From contig JAFTYS010000058.1 in the NCBI GenBank assembly GCA_017461285.1, positions 13,813 through 77,812 on the forward strand: 64,000 bases of DNA, in the 5' to 3' direction. The stretch comes from Bacteroidales bacterium. Its GTDB lineage: Bacteria > Bacteroidota > Bacteroidia > Bacteroidales > UBA932. The position numbers and the translations under genes were made by a program. Positions 7,891 to 15,818 of the stretch are shown in pieces; position 1 is the first letter of the stretch; each line of letters starts with the position of its first letter. A model generated the notes under the pieces. It made no database searches and was not told the DNA's origin. It saw only the letters and a list, made by a program, of their open reading frames with translations.

Positions 7891-8619
7891 ATGGATAATC
7901 CGACTCTTTCTGCCATAGCCGATCCGATGGGAGCTGCGATATATGATTATCATAAGAACGGATGTGCCGCGACTCTGGTCGTGCGTTCATCGATGTTTGA
8001 GGATGATGAGATTCCTGTCGCGGACCTTTTCAGGGACTTCTCCCAGATGCCTCCGCTCGAGCGTGCCGCCCTGCAGATGGCCGGCGGACGCATACTCGAC
8101 GTAGGAGCAGGTTCCGGATGCCATTCCATTGCCTTGAAGAATATGGGAAAGGAATGCGAGGCGATTGACATTTCTCCGCTTTCTGTGGCCGTCATGAAGG
8201 ATAGGGGAGTAGATGCCCGTCAGGTCAATTTCTATGATCCGGCCTTCAGCGAAAGGTACGATACGGTCCTGATGCTGATGAACGGAACCGGCATAATCGG
8301 TAATCTTGACAATATCGGGGAGTTCTTTGCCCGTCTTAAGGACCTGCTGAAGCCAGACGGATGTGTCCTGATCGATTCGAGTGACCTCAGGTATCTGTTC
8401 GAAGAAGAGGACGGTAGCCTGATGATCGACCTGTCCGACGATTATTACGGCCAGCTTGACTACCAGATGCAATACAAGGATGTTGTCGGAGAGCCTTTTG
8501 ACTGGCTTTATCTCGATTTCAACACCCTTGCCTATTATGCTGAGGAAAACGGCTTCAAGGCGGAGCTTGCCGCCGAAGGAGAGCATTATGACTATCTTGC
8601 CAGACTTACTCTGGCTTGA
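7891..8619 (+). CDS. Class I SAM-dependent methyltransferase
   Basis: A 242-aa Rossmann-fold methyltransferase. The SAM-binding motif is ILDVGAGSGCHSIAL, with the acidic ribose-binding residue in CEAIDISP. A motif IV-like stretch YDTVLMLMNGTG and a post-motif DGCVLIDSSD follow. The substrate is unknown; NGTGIIGN resembles small-molecule methyltransferases of Bacteroidota. A GTG/ATG further upstream (7873) would overlap the DUF1593 gene, so the ATG in ATGGATAATCCG was chosen. Its 3' end overlaps the oppositely oriented glsB by 14 bases. Confidence 0.85.
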   Translation: MDNPTLSAIADPMGAAIYDYHKNGCAATLVVRSSMFEDDEIPVADLFRDFSQMPPLERAALQMAGGRILDVGAGSGCHSIALKNMGKECEAIDISPLSVAVMKDRGVDARQVNFYDPAFSERYDTVLMLMNGTGIIGNLDNIGEFFARLKDLLKPDGCVLIDSSDLRYLFEEEDGSLMIDLSDDYYGQLDYQMQYKDVVGEPFDWLYLDFNTLAYYAEENGFKAELAAEGEHYDYLARLTLA

Positions 8620-9562
8620 TCCTTTCCCTGCATGAATGATATGAACTGATGTACCTTGCGGCCTTCTCTTCGTAGATGTCCGCGATGGTTATCATCATAG
8701 CAGTGTCATAGCAGTCTCCGAAATCCGGATCGAAGGTCGTTCCGAATGTCTTCATTGTTTCTGACAGACCGATGTATGAGTGGATCAGAGGAGGTATCGT
8801 GTCTCCGAACGACTTGACATAATTGTTCAGTATCTGATAGTTCTCCTTGTAGTTTGCTCCTGTAAAGAGTTCCTGGAACATTTCGACCTGTTCAGGAGTG
8901 CAGGTCTCAGGGTTCTTTGATGTGATCAGCCCCTTTCGGTCTCCGAAGCACATGTCCAGATAATATACCATGGCCTTTCGGCTGAGTTCAGGGCTTGAAC
9001 TGTAGATGGTCACCTTTCCTGCCAGATATTTCACTGTAGGATCGGAAGCGACGAGGCCTCCTATTCCGTCCCAAAGGTTGTCCAGCGCGAACAATGCTTT
9101 GCGTCCTGCCTGTGCAGACTGGTATTTCGGCTGTACGAATGCCCTTGCCATTTCGATGCAGTATGGGAAATACTCGTCGATGAATTCCTGTGAGAAGTCG
9201 AAAAGATGCTCGGTGTTTACGAATGGCTGGCCGTTTTCATGGAACGATGCCATCTTCCACCTTGTGAATCTGTATCCTCCGATGATCTCGTCGGCTTCTG
9301 GATTCCATACAACCAGCTGGAAGCATGCCTTGTCGTCAAGGTCGAAATGGTCCAGGTCGCAATCCTTTCCGCTTCCGCCGCCGACTGCCCGGAACGACAC
9401 TTCGCGAAGGCGTCCGATTTCCCTGAGCACGTTGGGTGCATTCTCATTGTTGACTACATATATCTCGTTGTTTCCTCTGTTGGTAGTGCGGAGGAATGTG
9501 TCGTCGTTGAGCTCCTTCTTCAGGAGCGTTACATCTACCGGGTCTATGATTGGTGGTAACAT
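8606..9562 (-). CDS. glsB: Glycine N-acyltransferase-type GNAT (GlsB-like)
   Basis: This 318-aa protein belongs to the OlsB-like GNAT/hemolysin acyltransferase group. Typical features are LREVSFRAVGGGSG, LDDKACFQLVVW, the core EIIGGYRFT and EMARAFVQPKYQS. In Bacteroides thetaiotaomicron the adjacent GlsB and GlsA make glycine lipids: GlsB N-acylates glycine with a 3-hydroxy fatty acyl chain, and GlsA adds a second chain. The gene lies 11 bases downstream of the glsA-like gene in the same order, which supports the assignment. The amino-acid specificity is inferred from that pairing. Confidence 0.85.
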   Translation of the reverse strand: MLPPIIDPVDVTLLKKELNDDTFLRTTNRGNNEIYVVNNENAPNVLREIGRLREVSFRAVGGGSGKDCDLDHFDLDDKACFQLVVWNPEADEIIGGYRFTRWKMASFHENGQPFVNTEHLFDFSQEFIDEYFPYCIEMARAFVQPKYQSAQAGRKALFALDNLWDGIGGLVASDPTVKYLAGKVTIYSSSPELSRKAMVYYLDMCFGDRKGLITSKNPETCTPEQVEMFQELFTGANYKENYQILNNYVKSFGDTIPPLIHSYIGLSETMKTFGTTFDPDFGDCYDTAMMITIADIYEEKAARYISSYHSCRERIKPE

Positions 9563-9573
9563 ATTCAGTATTA

Positions 9574-10419
9574 TTACATATTAGGCGGGCATCCGTTTCC
9601 TTCCGACAGCTTCTTGACCTGATCCTGTATCTCAGCTGCCCACTGGATGTCAGTCTTTGATTTGTCGAATGTCGTGTAAGGGACAGGTTTTCCTATCGTG
9701 ATGATGAATTCCTCGCCTCTCTTCTTGAACAGCTCGTCCACGAGGAAGAGCATTCCGATATTGAACTTCAGCTTGAGGAACATGCTGAGCTTTGTGAAGA
9801 AGAAGAACTTCTTCGAGTTGAATCCCGAAATATGCATAGGAACGACGTCTCGCTCATACCTCTTTGCCTGGGTCACGAACATCTTCTTCCAAGGCATTTC
9901 CGTAACCTTTCCCTTGATCTTTCTGGCACAGAGACCCGCTGGAAACACGAGCACCTGCCTGTCAGACTTGAACATTTCCGCGATCTGGTCGCCTAGTTCG
10001 CGGCTCTGGCGCGAGCTGTATACCTTTACGGGAACGAAGAACTCCCTGAGCGGCTTGAGGTTCGCCAGAATATGGTTCACCGGTACCATGAAGCCGTCAC
10101 CGTAGAGCCTGCGGAATACCGAGCCGATTATGAGAGCCTCCGGTCCTCCGAGAGGGTGGTTGCACACGAAAAGGTATCTTTTGCTGAGGTCAAGATTCTC
10201 CTCGCCGCGTATCCTGAAGGTTATGTTGAGATAGTTCAGGGCTTCGTCAAAGAATCCGGCACCTTTATAGTGTTCCGCTTTCATGACGCAATCGTTTATC
10301 TCATCCTGGTGGATGCGCCTTTTCAGGAAGTTAATCGCGAATCGGGGAAGTTTCTTTACCAGCTTCGGGCCGAGCACTTTGTTTATGTCGAGCAGATAAT
10401 CGGTTCTATTGTCTGACAT
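9574..10419 (-). CDS. glsA: O-acyltransferase of glycine-lipid synthesis (GlsA-like)
   Basis: A 281-aa PlsC-type acyltransferase. The HX4D-type catalytic motif appears as CNHPLGGPEAL and the acceptor motif as FPAGLCARK. A hydrophobic and basic stretch (KFFFFTKLSMFLKLK) suggests membrane contact at the inner face. Next to a glsB-like gene it should esterify the 3-hydroxyl of N-acylglycine (by analogy with Bacteroides). Its start overlaps the end of the upstream permease gene by 14 bases, so permease, glsA and glsB are probably one transcript. Confidence 0.85.
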   Translation of the reverse strand: MSDNRTDYLLDINKVLGPKLVKKLPRFAINFLKRRIHQDEINDCVMKAEHYKGAGFFDEALNYLNITFRIRGEENLDLSKRYLFVCNHPLGGPEALIIGSVFRRLYGDGFMVPVNHILANLKPLREFFVPVKVYSSRQSRELGDQIAEMFKSDRQVLVFPAGLCARKIKGKVTEMPWKKMFVTQAKRYERDVVPMHISGFNSKKFFFFTKLSMFLKLKFNIGMLFLVDELFKKRGEEFIITIGKPVPYTTFDKSKTDIQWAAEIQDQVKKLSEGNGCPPNM

Positions 10420-11773
10420 ATGTCTTTCTTATATTAAGGTAAAACAATACTCCTATTGCAATCCATGCCAGCAGCACGACCCTGCTCTGGAATGAGAGGT
10501 AGCCTGGCATTCCCGGGATTATCAGGAGGGAAAGGAAGAACAGGGAGAACAGGCATCCGATGATTCCGGTCCACATCTGCTTCCTGTCATTGTTACGCTT
10601 TGCTAGAATTGCTGCCGATGCAGTAGTGTATGTGAATACTATCGCTGCGCCTACACTTGTCATGTCCACTATCCAGATGAGGATCTCTCTTCCGAACCAT
10701 GGGGCAAACAGGCTGGCGGCCATAGTGAAAAGAATTGCGTTCTTCGGCGTTCCGTATTTAGGAGACAGATGTCCGAACCATTTAGGAAGGCTTCCTTCGT
10801 TTGCCATAGCGTACATCAGGCGTGAGGTCGAGATGTAGAATGCGTTCATTCCTGAAACCACTGCGCAGAACATGGCTATGCCAAGTACGGTCAGTCCTGC
10901 CATCCCTATGGTATTGCGGACTACGTGGCCTGTAGGCCAATTGTTTCTGTCTGCCAGAAGATCCTGCCATGGTTTGAGACCGACTGCGGTTACTGAACAA
11001 ACAGCTATATACAGTATTGCTGCGACCAGGATTGCAGAAATCATTATGCTTGTGGATTTCTTGTGGCTGAAGTTGTATTCTTCGGCGCTTTGAGGGATGC
11101 AGTCGAAGCCTATGAACGCCCAAGGCGCCATGGCTACGATGCTGAATACACCCTTCCACCATCTTCTTCCGTCAGGGAAACCCGGGGTAAGGTTCGACCA
11201 GTCTGCGGAACCCATTATTATGAACGTGATGATGCAGATGCATCCTACCAGAGTAAGTGCGATCGCTGTCTGGAGCCATGCAGCTTCCTTTATTCCTCTG
11301 ATGTTTATTATTCCCATGATTATGATGAATGCGGAAGCGAGTACTACCTCACCTGCGTATACATCCCATCCTGCGATCTGGTACAGGAGTCCCTGCTGGA
11401 CTATGCCCGGAAACAGATAGCGGCTGATCAGGGCCAATGCTGTAGCGTTCAGCGGGATAAGGCTCCAGTAGGCCAGGATCATGCCCCATCCGCAGACGAA
11501 GGCGTTCCTTTTGCCGATCGTTTCTTTTGTATAGATGAATTCTCCTCCGCTGACCGGAAACTTGCGTATGAGATATCCGTAGCTCAATGCAATCACTATG
11601 ATCAGGAAAGCTCCGATCATCATTCCTATAGCTGTACCTAGCGGACCTGCTTTCGGGAGGAAGGCGCTGCCCGGCAGTACGAAGCATCCCCACCCGATGA
11701 TTGCGCCGAGGGCAAGTCCCCACACGTCTATCGGACGCATGGCTTTCTTGAATTTTCCTTCAGTCTGTGACAT
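10406..11773 (-). CDS. APC-family amino-acid permease
   Basis: A 455-aa transporter with about 12 membrane helices. The first helix holds ALGAIIGWGCFVLPG, the unwound GAIIG-type substrate-binding motif of the APC superfamily. GGEFIYTKETIG and PWAFIGFDCIPQSAEEY are typical of the YjeH/putrescine-glutamate-like branches. The substrate cannot be read. Translational overlap with glsA raises the possibility that it supplies an amino acid such as glycine to lipid synthesis (inference). The start MSQTEGKFKKAM is the only ATG before the first helix. Confidence 0.85.
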   Translation of the reverse strand: MSQTEGKFKKAMRPIDVWGLALGAIIGWGCFVLPGSAFLPKAGPLGTAIGMMIGAFLIIVIALSYGYLIRKFPVSGGEFIYTKETIGKRNAFVCGWGMILAYWSLIPLNATALALISRYLFPGIVQQGLLYQIAGWDVYAGEVVLASAFIIIMGIINIRGIKEAAWLQTAIALTLVGCICIITFIIMGSADWSNLTPGFPDGRRWWKGVFSIVAMAPWAFIGFDCIPQSAEEYNFSHKKSTSIMISAILVAAILYIAVCSVTAVGLKPWQDLLADRNNWPTGHVVRNTIGMAGLTVLGIAMFCAVVSGMNAFYISTSRLMYAMANEGSLPKWFGHLSPKYGTPKNAILFTMAASLFAPWFGREILIWIVDMTSVGAAIVFTYTTASAAILAKRNNDRKQMWTGIIGCLFSLFFLSLLIIPGMPGYLSFQSRVVLLAWIAIGVLFYLNIRKTYVRQ

Positions 11774-11883
11774 AAGGTTTTGTCGGTTTAGTACGTTTTT
11801 ATGCCCCGAAGGTACGAATTACTTTCCGAAAATTGGTATATTTTGCTGATTAAATTGATTAATTTAGAATAATTCAAAATAAA

Positions 11884-11915
11884 TTTGGATATTCGGAAAA
11901 TTAAATTTATTTTTG
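11884..11915 (+). promoter_or_regulatory. Ferritin promoter (-33 TTTG, -7 TATTTTTG)
   Basis: TTTG at 11884-11887 and TATTTTTG at 11908-11915 are separated by 20 bases, a near-perfect Bacteroidota promoter. It predicts a leader of about 35 bases and supports the ATG at 11955 over an upstream ATG at 11913. Confidence 0.75.
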
Positions 11916-11954
11916 CATCAACAAAGAATCCAAACGACTAAAACTATATCAGCT

Positions 11955-12476
11955 ATGTTAAGTACAAGATTACATAATGCGGTCAACGCACAGGTAAATG
12001 CAGAATTGTGGTCTGCATATCTCTATCTTGCAATGTCTCTCGATGCAGAGGCAAAGGGTTATAAGGGAGTTGCAAACTGGTTCTATGTACAGTTCCAGGA
12101 AGAGCAGGCTCATGCCCGCATCTTCATGAACTATCTCAATTCACGTGATGCGAAGGTAGAGCTTCTTCCTATAGAAGGCGTTCCTTCTTCATGGGAAACC
12201 GTTCTTGACATGTTCAAGCAGACTTTGGAGCATGAGAAGAAGGTGACCTCCCTCATCAACAACCTTGCGGCAATCGCAAACGAAGACCGTGATTTCGCTT
12301 CGATCAACCGTCTGAACTGGTTCATCGACGAGCAGGTAGAAGAGGAAGAGTCTGCACGGGACATGATTTTTACAGTCGAGGCTGTCGAAGGTGACAAGTA
12401 CGGCATGTATATGCTTGACAAGGAACTTGCGGCAAGGGTCTATAACGTGCCTTCTCCGCTTGCAACAGCAGAATAA
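11955..12476 (+). CDS. ftnA: Ferritin (non-heme, FtnA type)
   Basis: A 173-aa iron-storage subunit that forms a 24-mer and oxidises Fe(II) at a ferroxidase centre. Ligands are visible in NAELWSAYLYLAMS (first Glu), FQEEQAHARIF (Glu and His) and the later NEDRDFASINRLNWFIDEQVEEE (Glu/Gln positions). Absence of an internal Met at a dimer interface points away from bacterioferritin. It has a strong promoter and a clear rho-independent terminator, so it is a single-gene unit. Iron or redox control is likely from the family, but no operator was recognised. Confidence 0.94.
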   Translation: MLSTRLHNAVNAQVNAELWSAYLYLAMSLDAEAKGYKGVANWFYVQFQEEQAHARIFMNYLNSRDAKVELLPIEGVPSSWETVLDMFKQTLEHEKKVTSLINNLAAIANEDRDFASINRLNWFIDEQVEEEESARDMIFTVEAVEGDKYGMYMLDKELAARVYNVPSPLATAE

Positions 12477-12499
12477 CAGTTACAATTCCATTAAATATG

Positions 12500-12530
12500 A
12501 GGCGCATCTGGAGAGGATGTGCCTTTTTTT
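12500..12530 (+). terminator. Rho-independent terminator of ferritin
   Basis: GGCGCATC pairs with GATGTGCC (one G-U) around a seven-base loop, followed by seven T. Confidence 0.85.
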
Positions 12531-12562
12531 CATTTAAAATGATAACCTATTGAAAAATTGAC

Positions 12563-12570
12563 TACATTTG
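12563..12570 (+). promoter_or_regulatory. -7 promoter box of nhaA (TACATTTG)
   Basis: A TAnnTTTG match 47 bases before the nhaA start. The -33 element is not clear. Confidence 0.5.
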
Positions 12571-12617
12571 CGCCCGTTTTGAAAAAACTAAGTCTAACCC
12601 TATTATAATTTATCATC

Positions 12618-13973
12618 ATGCCACAGACGCAGTCAGTAAATTATAGTTTTTTAAGCAAACTTAAAGAGCACGTTTCATCCAGTGCCGTGCTTATTTTCTT
12701 TACGATCGCAGCTCTTGCCTGCGCGAACATTCCTGTTGTAAAGGACTGGTATTTCAGCCTTTGGCAGAATCCTGTAAGTTTCTCTATCGGAAACTTCAAC
12801 TTCTTCAGCCATAACGGACATGCAATGTCCCTCGGTGCCGTGATCAACGACTTCCTCATGGCGATATTCTTCCTTTCTGTAGGACTTGAGATCAAGAGAG
12901 AAATCCGTGTAGGAGAGCTTTCTACACGCGAAAAGGCTCTGCTTCCTATCATCGGTGCATGCGGCGGAATGATCGTACCGGTCCTGGTGTTCTACATCTT
13001 TTGCCCCGGAGATCCTGCAATGCAGAGAGGTCTTGCCATCCCTATGGCGACAGACATCGCATTCTCCCTCGGAGTGCTGACCAGCTTCAAGACCAGAGTC
13101 CCTCTCGGACTCAAGGTCTTCCTTGCGGCTCTTGCAGTTGCCGATGACCTTGGAGGAATCATTGTGATCGCACTGTTCTATACTTCGCACATCGACACGA
13201 TGTTCATTATCCTTTCACTTGCGTGCGTTCTTGCAATGGTTCTCGGAAACATCCTGAAGTGCCGTTCAAAGGCGTTCTATGTGATCATCGGACTTGTGCT
13301 CTGGTACATGATGCTCAATTCTGGTATCCATGCTACCATCGCCGGTGTGATTACAGCATTCTGCATCCCAGCGACCCTCAGAAAGGGAACAGGCCACTAT
13401 CTTGAGCGTATCCGCGAGAACGTGAACAAGTTCCCTGTGATCGACATTGACGACCAGCATAATACGATCGTTCTTTCGAACGAGGAGATCCATACCCTCA
13501 AGAGCATCGAGTCGGCTGCCGACAAGATGATCAGCCCTCTTCAGGATCTTGAGGACAACCTCCATTTCCTCATCAACTTCATCGTCATTCCTCTCTTCGC
13601 TTTTGCAAATGCAGGTGTGTGCCTTGCAGGAATGAGTGTAGGAAGCCTCTTCAGCGGTGTAGGACTCTCTGTAATGCTCGGACTCGTTCTCGGAAAGTTC
13701 ATCGGAGTGTTCTCATTCTCATGGATCGCAGTACGTCTTGGAGTTGTTACCCTGCCTAAGAATACTACATGGAAGGCATTCGCCAGCGTCTGCGTGATCT
13801 GCGGTATCGGATTCACAGTGTCCATGTTCATCGCTGACCTTTCATATGCAGGTCTTGGTGCTGCAGGTGCCGCTCTTCTCGATCAGGCGAAGCTTGGCGT
13901 CCTCGTAGGTTCGGTAATATCTGCTGTAATCGGCTGCATACTTCTTAACTATACACTTCCAAAGGAGAAGTAA
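12618..13973 (+). CDS. nhaA: Na+/H+ antiporter NhaA
   Basis: A 451-aa inner-membrane electrogenic antiporter that expels Na+ in exchange for protons. Family motifs are INDFLMAIFFLSVGLEIKRE and the ATDIAFSLGVL helix. The paired aspartates of the ion site are in AVADDLGGI, and VLWYMMLNSGIHATIAGV follows. It is longer than E. coli NhaA (388 aa). The extra length is a hydrophilic loop around residues 265-315, common in Bacteroidota. The stop is four bases before the GTG of trmO, so the two are co-transcribed. Confidence 0.94.
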   Translation: MPQTQSVNYSFLSKLKEHVSSSAVLIFFTIAALACANIPVVKDWYFSLWQNPVSFSIGNFNFFSHNGHAMSLGAVINDFLMAIFFLSVGLEIKREIRVGELSTREKALLPIIGACGGMIVPVLVFYIFCPGDPAMQRGLAIPMATDIAFSLGVLTSFKTRVPLGLKVFLAALAVADDLGGIIVIALFYTSHIDTMFIILSLACVLAMVLGNILKCRSKAFYVIIGLVLWYMMLNSGIHATIAGVITAFCIPATLRKGTGHYLERIRENVNKFPVIDIDDQHNTIVLSNEEIHTLKSIESAADKMISPLQDLEDNLHFLINFIVIPLFAFANAGVCLAGMSVGSLFSGVGLSVMLGLVLGKFIGVFSFSWIAVRLGVVTLPKNTTWKAFASVCVICGIGFTVSMFIADLSYAGLGAAGAALLDQAKLGVLVGSVISAVIGCILLNYTLPKEK

Positions 13974-13977
13974 TAAG

Positions 13978-14652
13978 GTGGAGATAAATCCTATTGCATA
14001 CATAAGGACGGAATTCCCGGAAAAATTCGGAATTCCGCGTCAGAGCGGGCTTGCAGCAGATCTGCAGGCCCGCATTGTATTTGAACCGGAATACCGTAAT
14101 CCGGACGCTGTGAGAGGTCTCGACGGCTTTTCACATATCTGGCTTATATGGGAATTCTCAGCAAACAGAAAGTCCGGCTGGCAACCTACAGTACGTCCTC
14201 CCAGGCTTGGCGGTAACGGACATATGGGAGTATTTGCGACAAGGTCGCCTTTCAGACCGAATGCATTGGGCTTGTCATGTGTCGGACTGGAGCGTATTGA
14301 ATTCGACCCGAAGGATGGCCCGGTCATCCACGTGAAGGGAGCAGATCTTATGGACGGAACTCCGGTTTATGACATCAAACCTTATATTAAGTATGCTGAT
14401 TGCCGTCCTGACGCGTCCTGCGGCTATGTGGACAGTCTTCCAGAAAGGTCCCTTCAGGTCGTTCTGCCCGAAGAGATCGCTGGCAGAATGATGGACAGGA
14501 CTGCCGTCCCGGCTTTGATTGAAGTCCTGTCGCTGGATCCCCGTCCGTCTTATCATGACGATCCTGACAGGGTCTACGGCCTCTCCTTTGCGGGAAATAA
14601 TGTGCTGTTCAAGGTGGAAGATGGAACGCTTACTGTTGTAGGAATAGAATGA
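13978..14652 (+). CDS. trmO: tRNA (t6A37) N6-methyltransferase TrmO
   Basis: A 224-aa TsaA/TrmO-type enzyme that methylates the N6 of threonylcarbamoyladenosine-37 in threonine tRNAs using SAM. The single-sheet beta-barrel is recognisable from INPIAYIRTEFPEKFGIPRQ, LDGFSHIWLIWEFS, the GVFATRSPFRPNALGLS loop and YDIKPYIKYAD. The start is GTG with a good AAGGAGA four to ten bases upstream, lying in the end of nhaA. The coupling to nhaA is positional only. The C-terminal ~70 residues (RPSYHDDPDRVYGLSF) complete the standard two-part structure. Confidence 0.92.
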   Translation: MEINPIAYIRTEFPEKFGIPRQSGLAADLQARIVFEPEYRNPDAVRGLDGFSHIWLIWEFSANRKSGWQPTVRPPRLGGNGHMGVFATRSPFRPNALGLSCVGLERIEFDPKDGPVIHVKGADLMDGTPVYDIKPYIKYADCRPDASCGYVDSLPERSLQVVLPEEIAGRMMDRTAVPALIEVLSLDPRPSYHDDPDRVYGLSFAGNNVLFKVEDGTLTVVGIE

Positions 14653-14688
14653 TTCCGCTATATTTGAAGTCTGAAACATGATGATCCT

Positions 14689-15306
14689 ATGAAAAACCTG
14701 CTCCGCTCTTCAATATTTGCCGGCATTGCTATCGGTACAGCCGGTTTCGGCTTTCTTGCATCCGGTGTGCAGTCCGCTGCATACGGATCCCTTGTCGGCG
14801 CTGTCCTCTTCTCTTTCGGACTTCTGACAGTCGTCGGATACAAGCTCAAGCTTTATACAGGTACGGCAGGCTTCATAAAAAGAAAAGAGGCAGGCGAACT
14901 GTTCCTGATTCTTGCAGGAAACATTGTCGGCTGCCTCTGTATGGCTCTTCTGACAAGGATGTCGCCTATGGACATTCAAGGTGCGGCACAGAAGGTCATG
15001 GAACTTCGTCTTGGCACGGGTGCATTGAAATGCGGCCTTCTCGCCATCGGATGCGGATTCATCATGACTACCGCCGTGCAGTTCGCCCGCAAGAGCCAGT
15101 ATCTTCCGCTCCTTTTCGGTGTCCCTCTCTTCATAGTATGCGGATTCCCGCACTGTGTCGCTGACGCATTCTATTTCCTTTGCGTCCCTGTGGCATTCGT
15201 AAAGGCCCATTTTCTTCAGGTGCTCTGCGTCTATGTGTGCATAGTCCTGGGTAACCTTGTGGGATGCAACCTTTACCGTATAGTCCTGTCTGAAGATCAG
15301 TATTGA
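14689..15306 (+). CDS. Formate/nitrite transporter family channel
   Basis: A 205-aa protein with six predicted helices, matching the pentameric FNT channels that move formate, nitrite or hydrosulfide. Signs are SIFAGIAIGTAGFGFLA at the start, KLYTGTAGF, LAGNIVGCL in the middle and FPHCVADAFYF near residue 155, corresponding to the FNT HC-type signature. It is shorter than FocA (285 aa), losing mainly terminal regions. The substrate is unknown. It lies 36 bases after trmO and could be read from the same transcript. Confidence 0.85.
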   Translation: MKNLLRSSIFAGIAIGTAGFGFLASGVQSAAYGSLVGAVLFSFGLLTVVGYKLKLYTGTAGFIKRKEAGELFLILAGNIVGCLCMALLTRMSPMDIQGAAQKVMELRLGTGALKCGLLAIGCGFIMTTAVQFARKSQYLPLLFGVPLFIVCGFPHCVADAFYFLCVPVAFVKAHFLQVLCVYVCIVLGNLVGCNLYRIVLSEDQY

Positions 15307-15309
15307 TGC

Positions 15310-15738
15310 CTATTCCTTGACGCGGAACCAGTCCATCGTCCTTCCGAGAAGGCCTTTCTTGTCGAGAGATCCTCTTACATGGAGAACATCTCCGTCAACC
15401 TTCATAGAGCAATTGTAGGTCTTTCCGTTGCCCGGGTCATAGATTGAACCTCCGGTATATTCTCCGCCGTTCTTCTTAAGGCCGCTGAGCATGTTAAGTC
15501 CGATGAGCTTGCGGCTTCTGAGGGATTTGTCCGGGTTGTTCGTGTCTGATGCCGGTTTTCCGCTCGGGTCGTTCGGCTCTTCCAGCCATACGATCTTTCC
15601 GTTGTAGGCATCACCGCTCTTGTAGACTTCCACGATCGCCGAACCGTCGTCCAGTTTCCATTTTCCGATCACATCCTGCGCCAATGCGGCCATGAAAGGA
15701 ACCGCCATGAGCGCGATAGTTAAAATAAACTTCTTCAT
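15310..15738 (-). CDS. DUF2147 secreted protein
   Basis: A 142-aa exported protein. A Sec signal peptide (MKKFILTIALMAVPFMAALA) is followed by DVIGKWKLDDGSAIVEVY, GDAYNGKIVW and GLNMLSGLKKNG, the lipocalin-like beta-barrel pattern of DUF2147. The function of this widespread family is not established; a small-molecule or lipid-binding role is possible. It is expressed from its own -7 box (15765-15772), divergently from the GH84 gene. Confidence 0.88.
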   Translation of the reverse strand: MKKFILTIALMAVPFMAALAQDVIGKWKLDDGSAIVEVYKSGDAYNGKIVWLEEPNDPSGKPASDTNNPDKSLRSRKLIGLNMLSGLKKNGGEYTGGSIYDPGNGKTYNCSMKVDGDVLHVRGSLDKKGLLGRTMDWFRVKE

Positions 15739-15764
15739 GTAATGTAGGTTTTAGTTAATCATAG

Positions 15765-15772
15765 CAAAGATA
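15765..15772 (-). promoter_or_regulatory. -7 box of the DUF2147 gene (TATCTTTG)
   Basis: A perfect TAnnTTTG on the minus strand 26 bases before the start codon. It is divergent from, and 14 bases away from, the GH84 box. Confidence 0.55.
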
Positions 15773-15785
15773 TCCATTTTTTTCT

Positions 15786-15793
15786 TATCTTTG
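15786..15793 (+). promoter_or_regulatory. -7 box of the GH84 gene (TATCTTTG)
   Basis: A perfect TAnnTTTG. Transcription would begin at or after the first ATG (15798), so the second ATG at 15819 is the better start. Confidence 0.55.
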
Positions 15794-15818
15794 TGAGATG
15801 TACGCATTATTCTATTCC

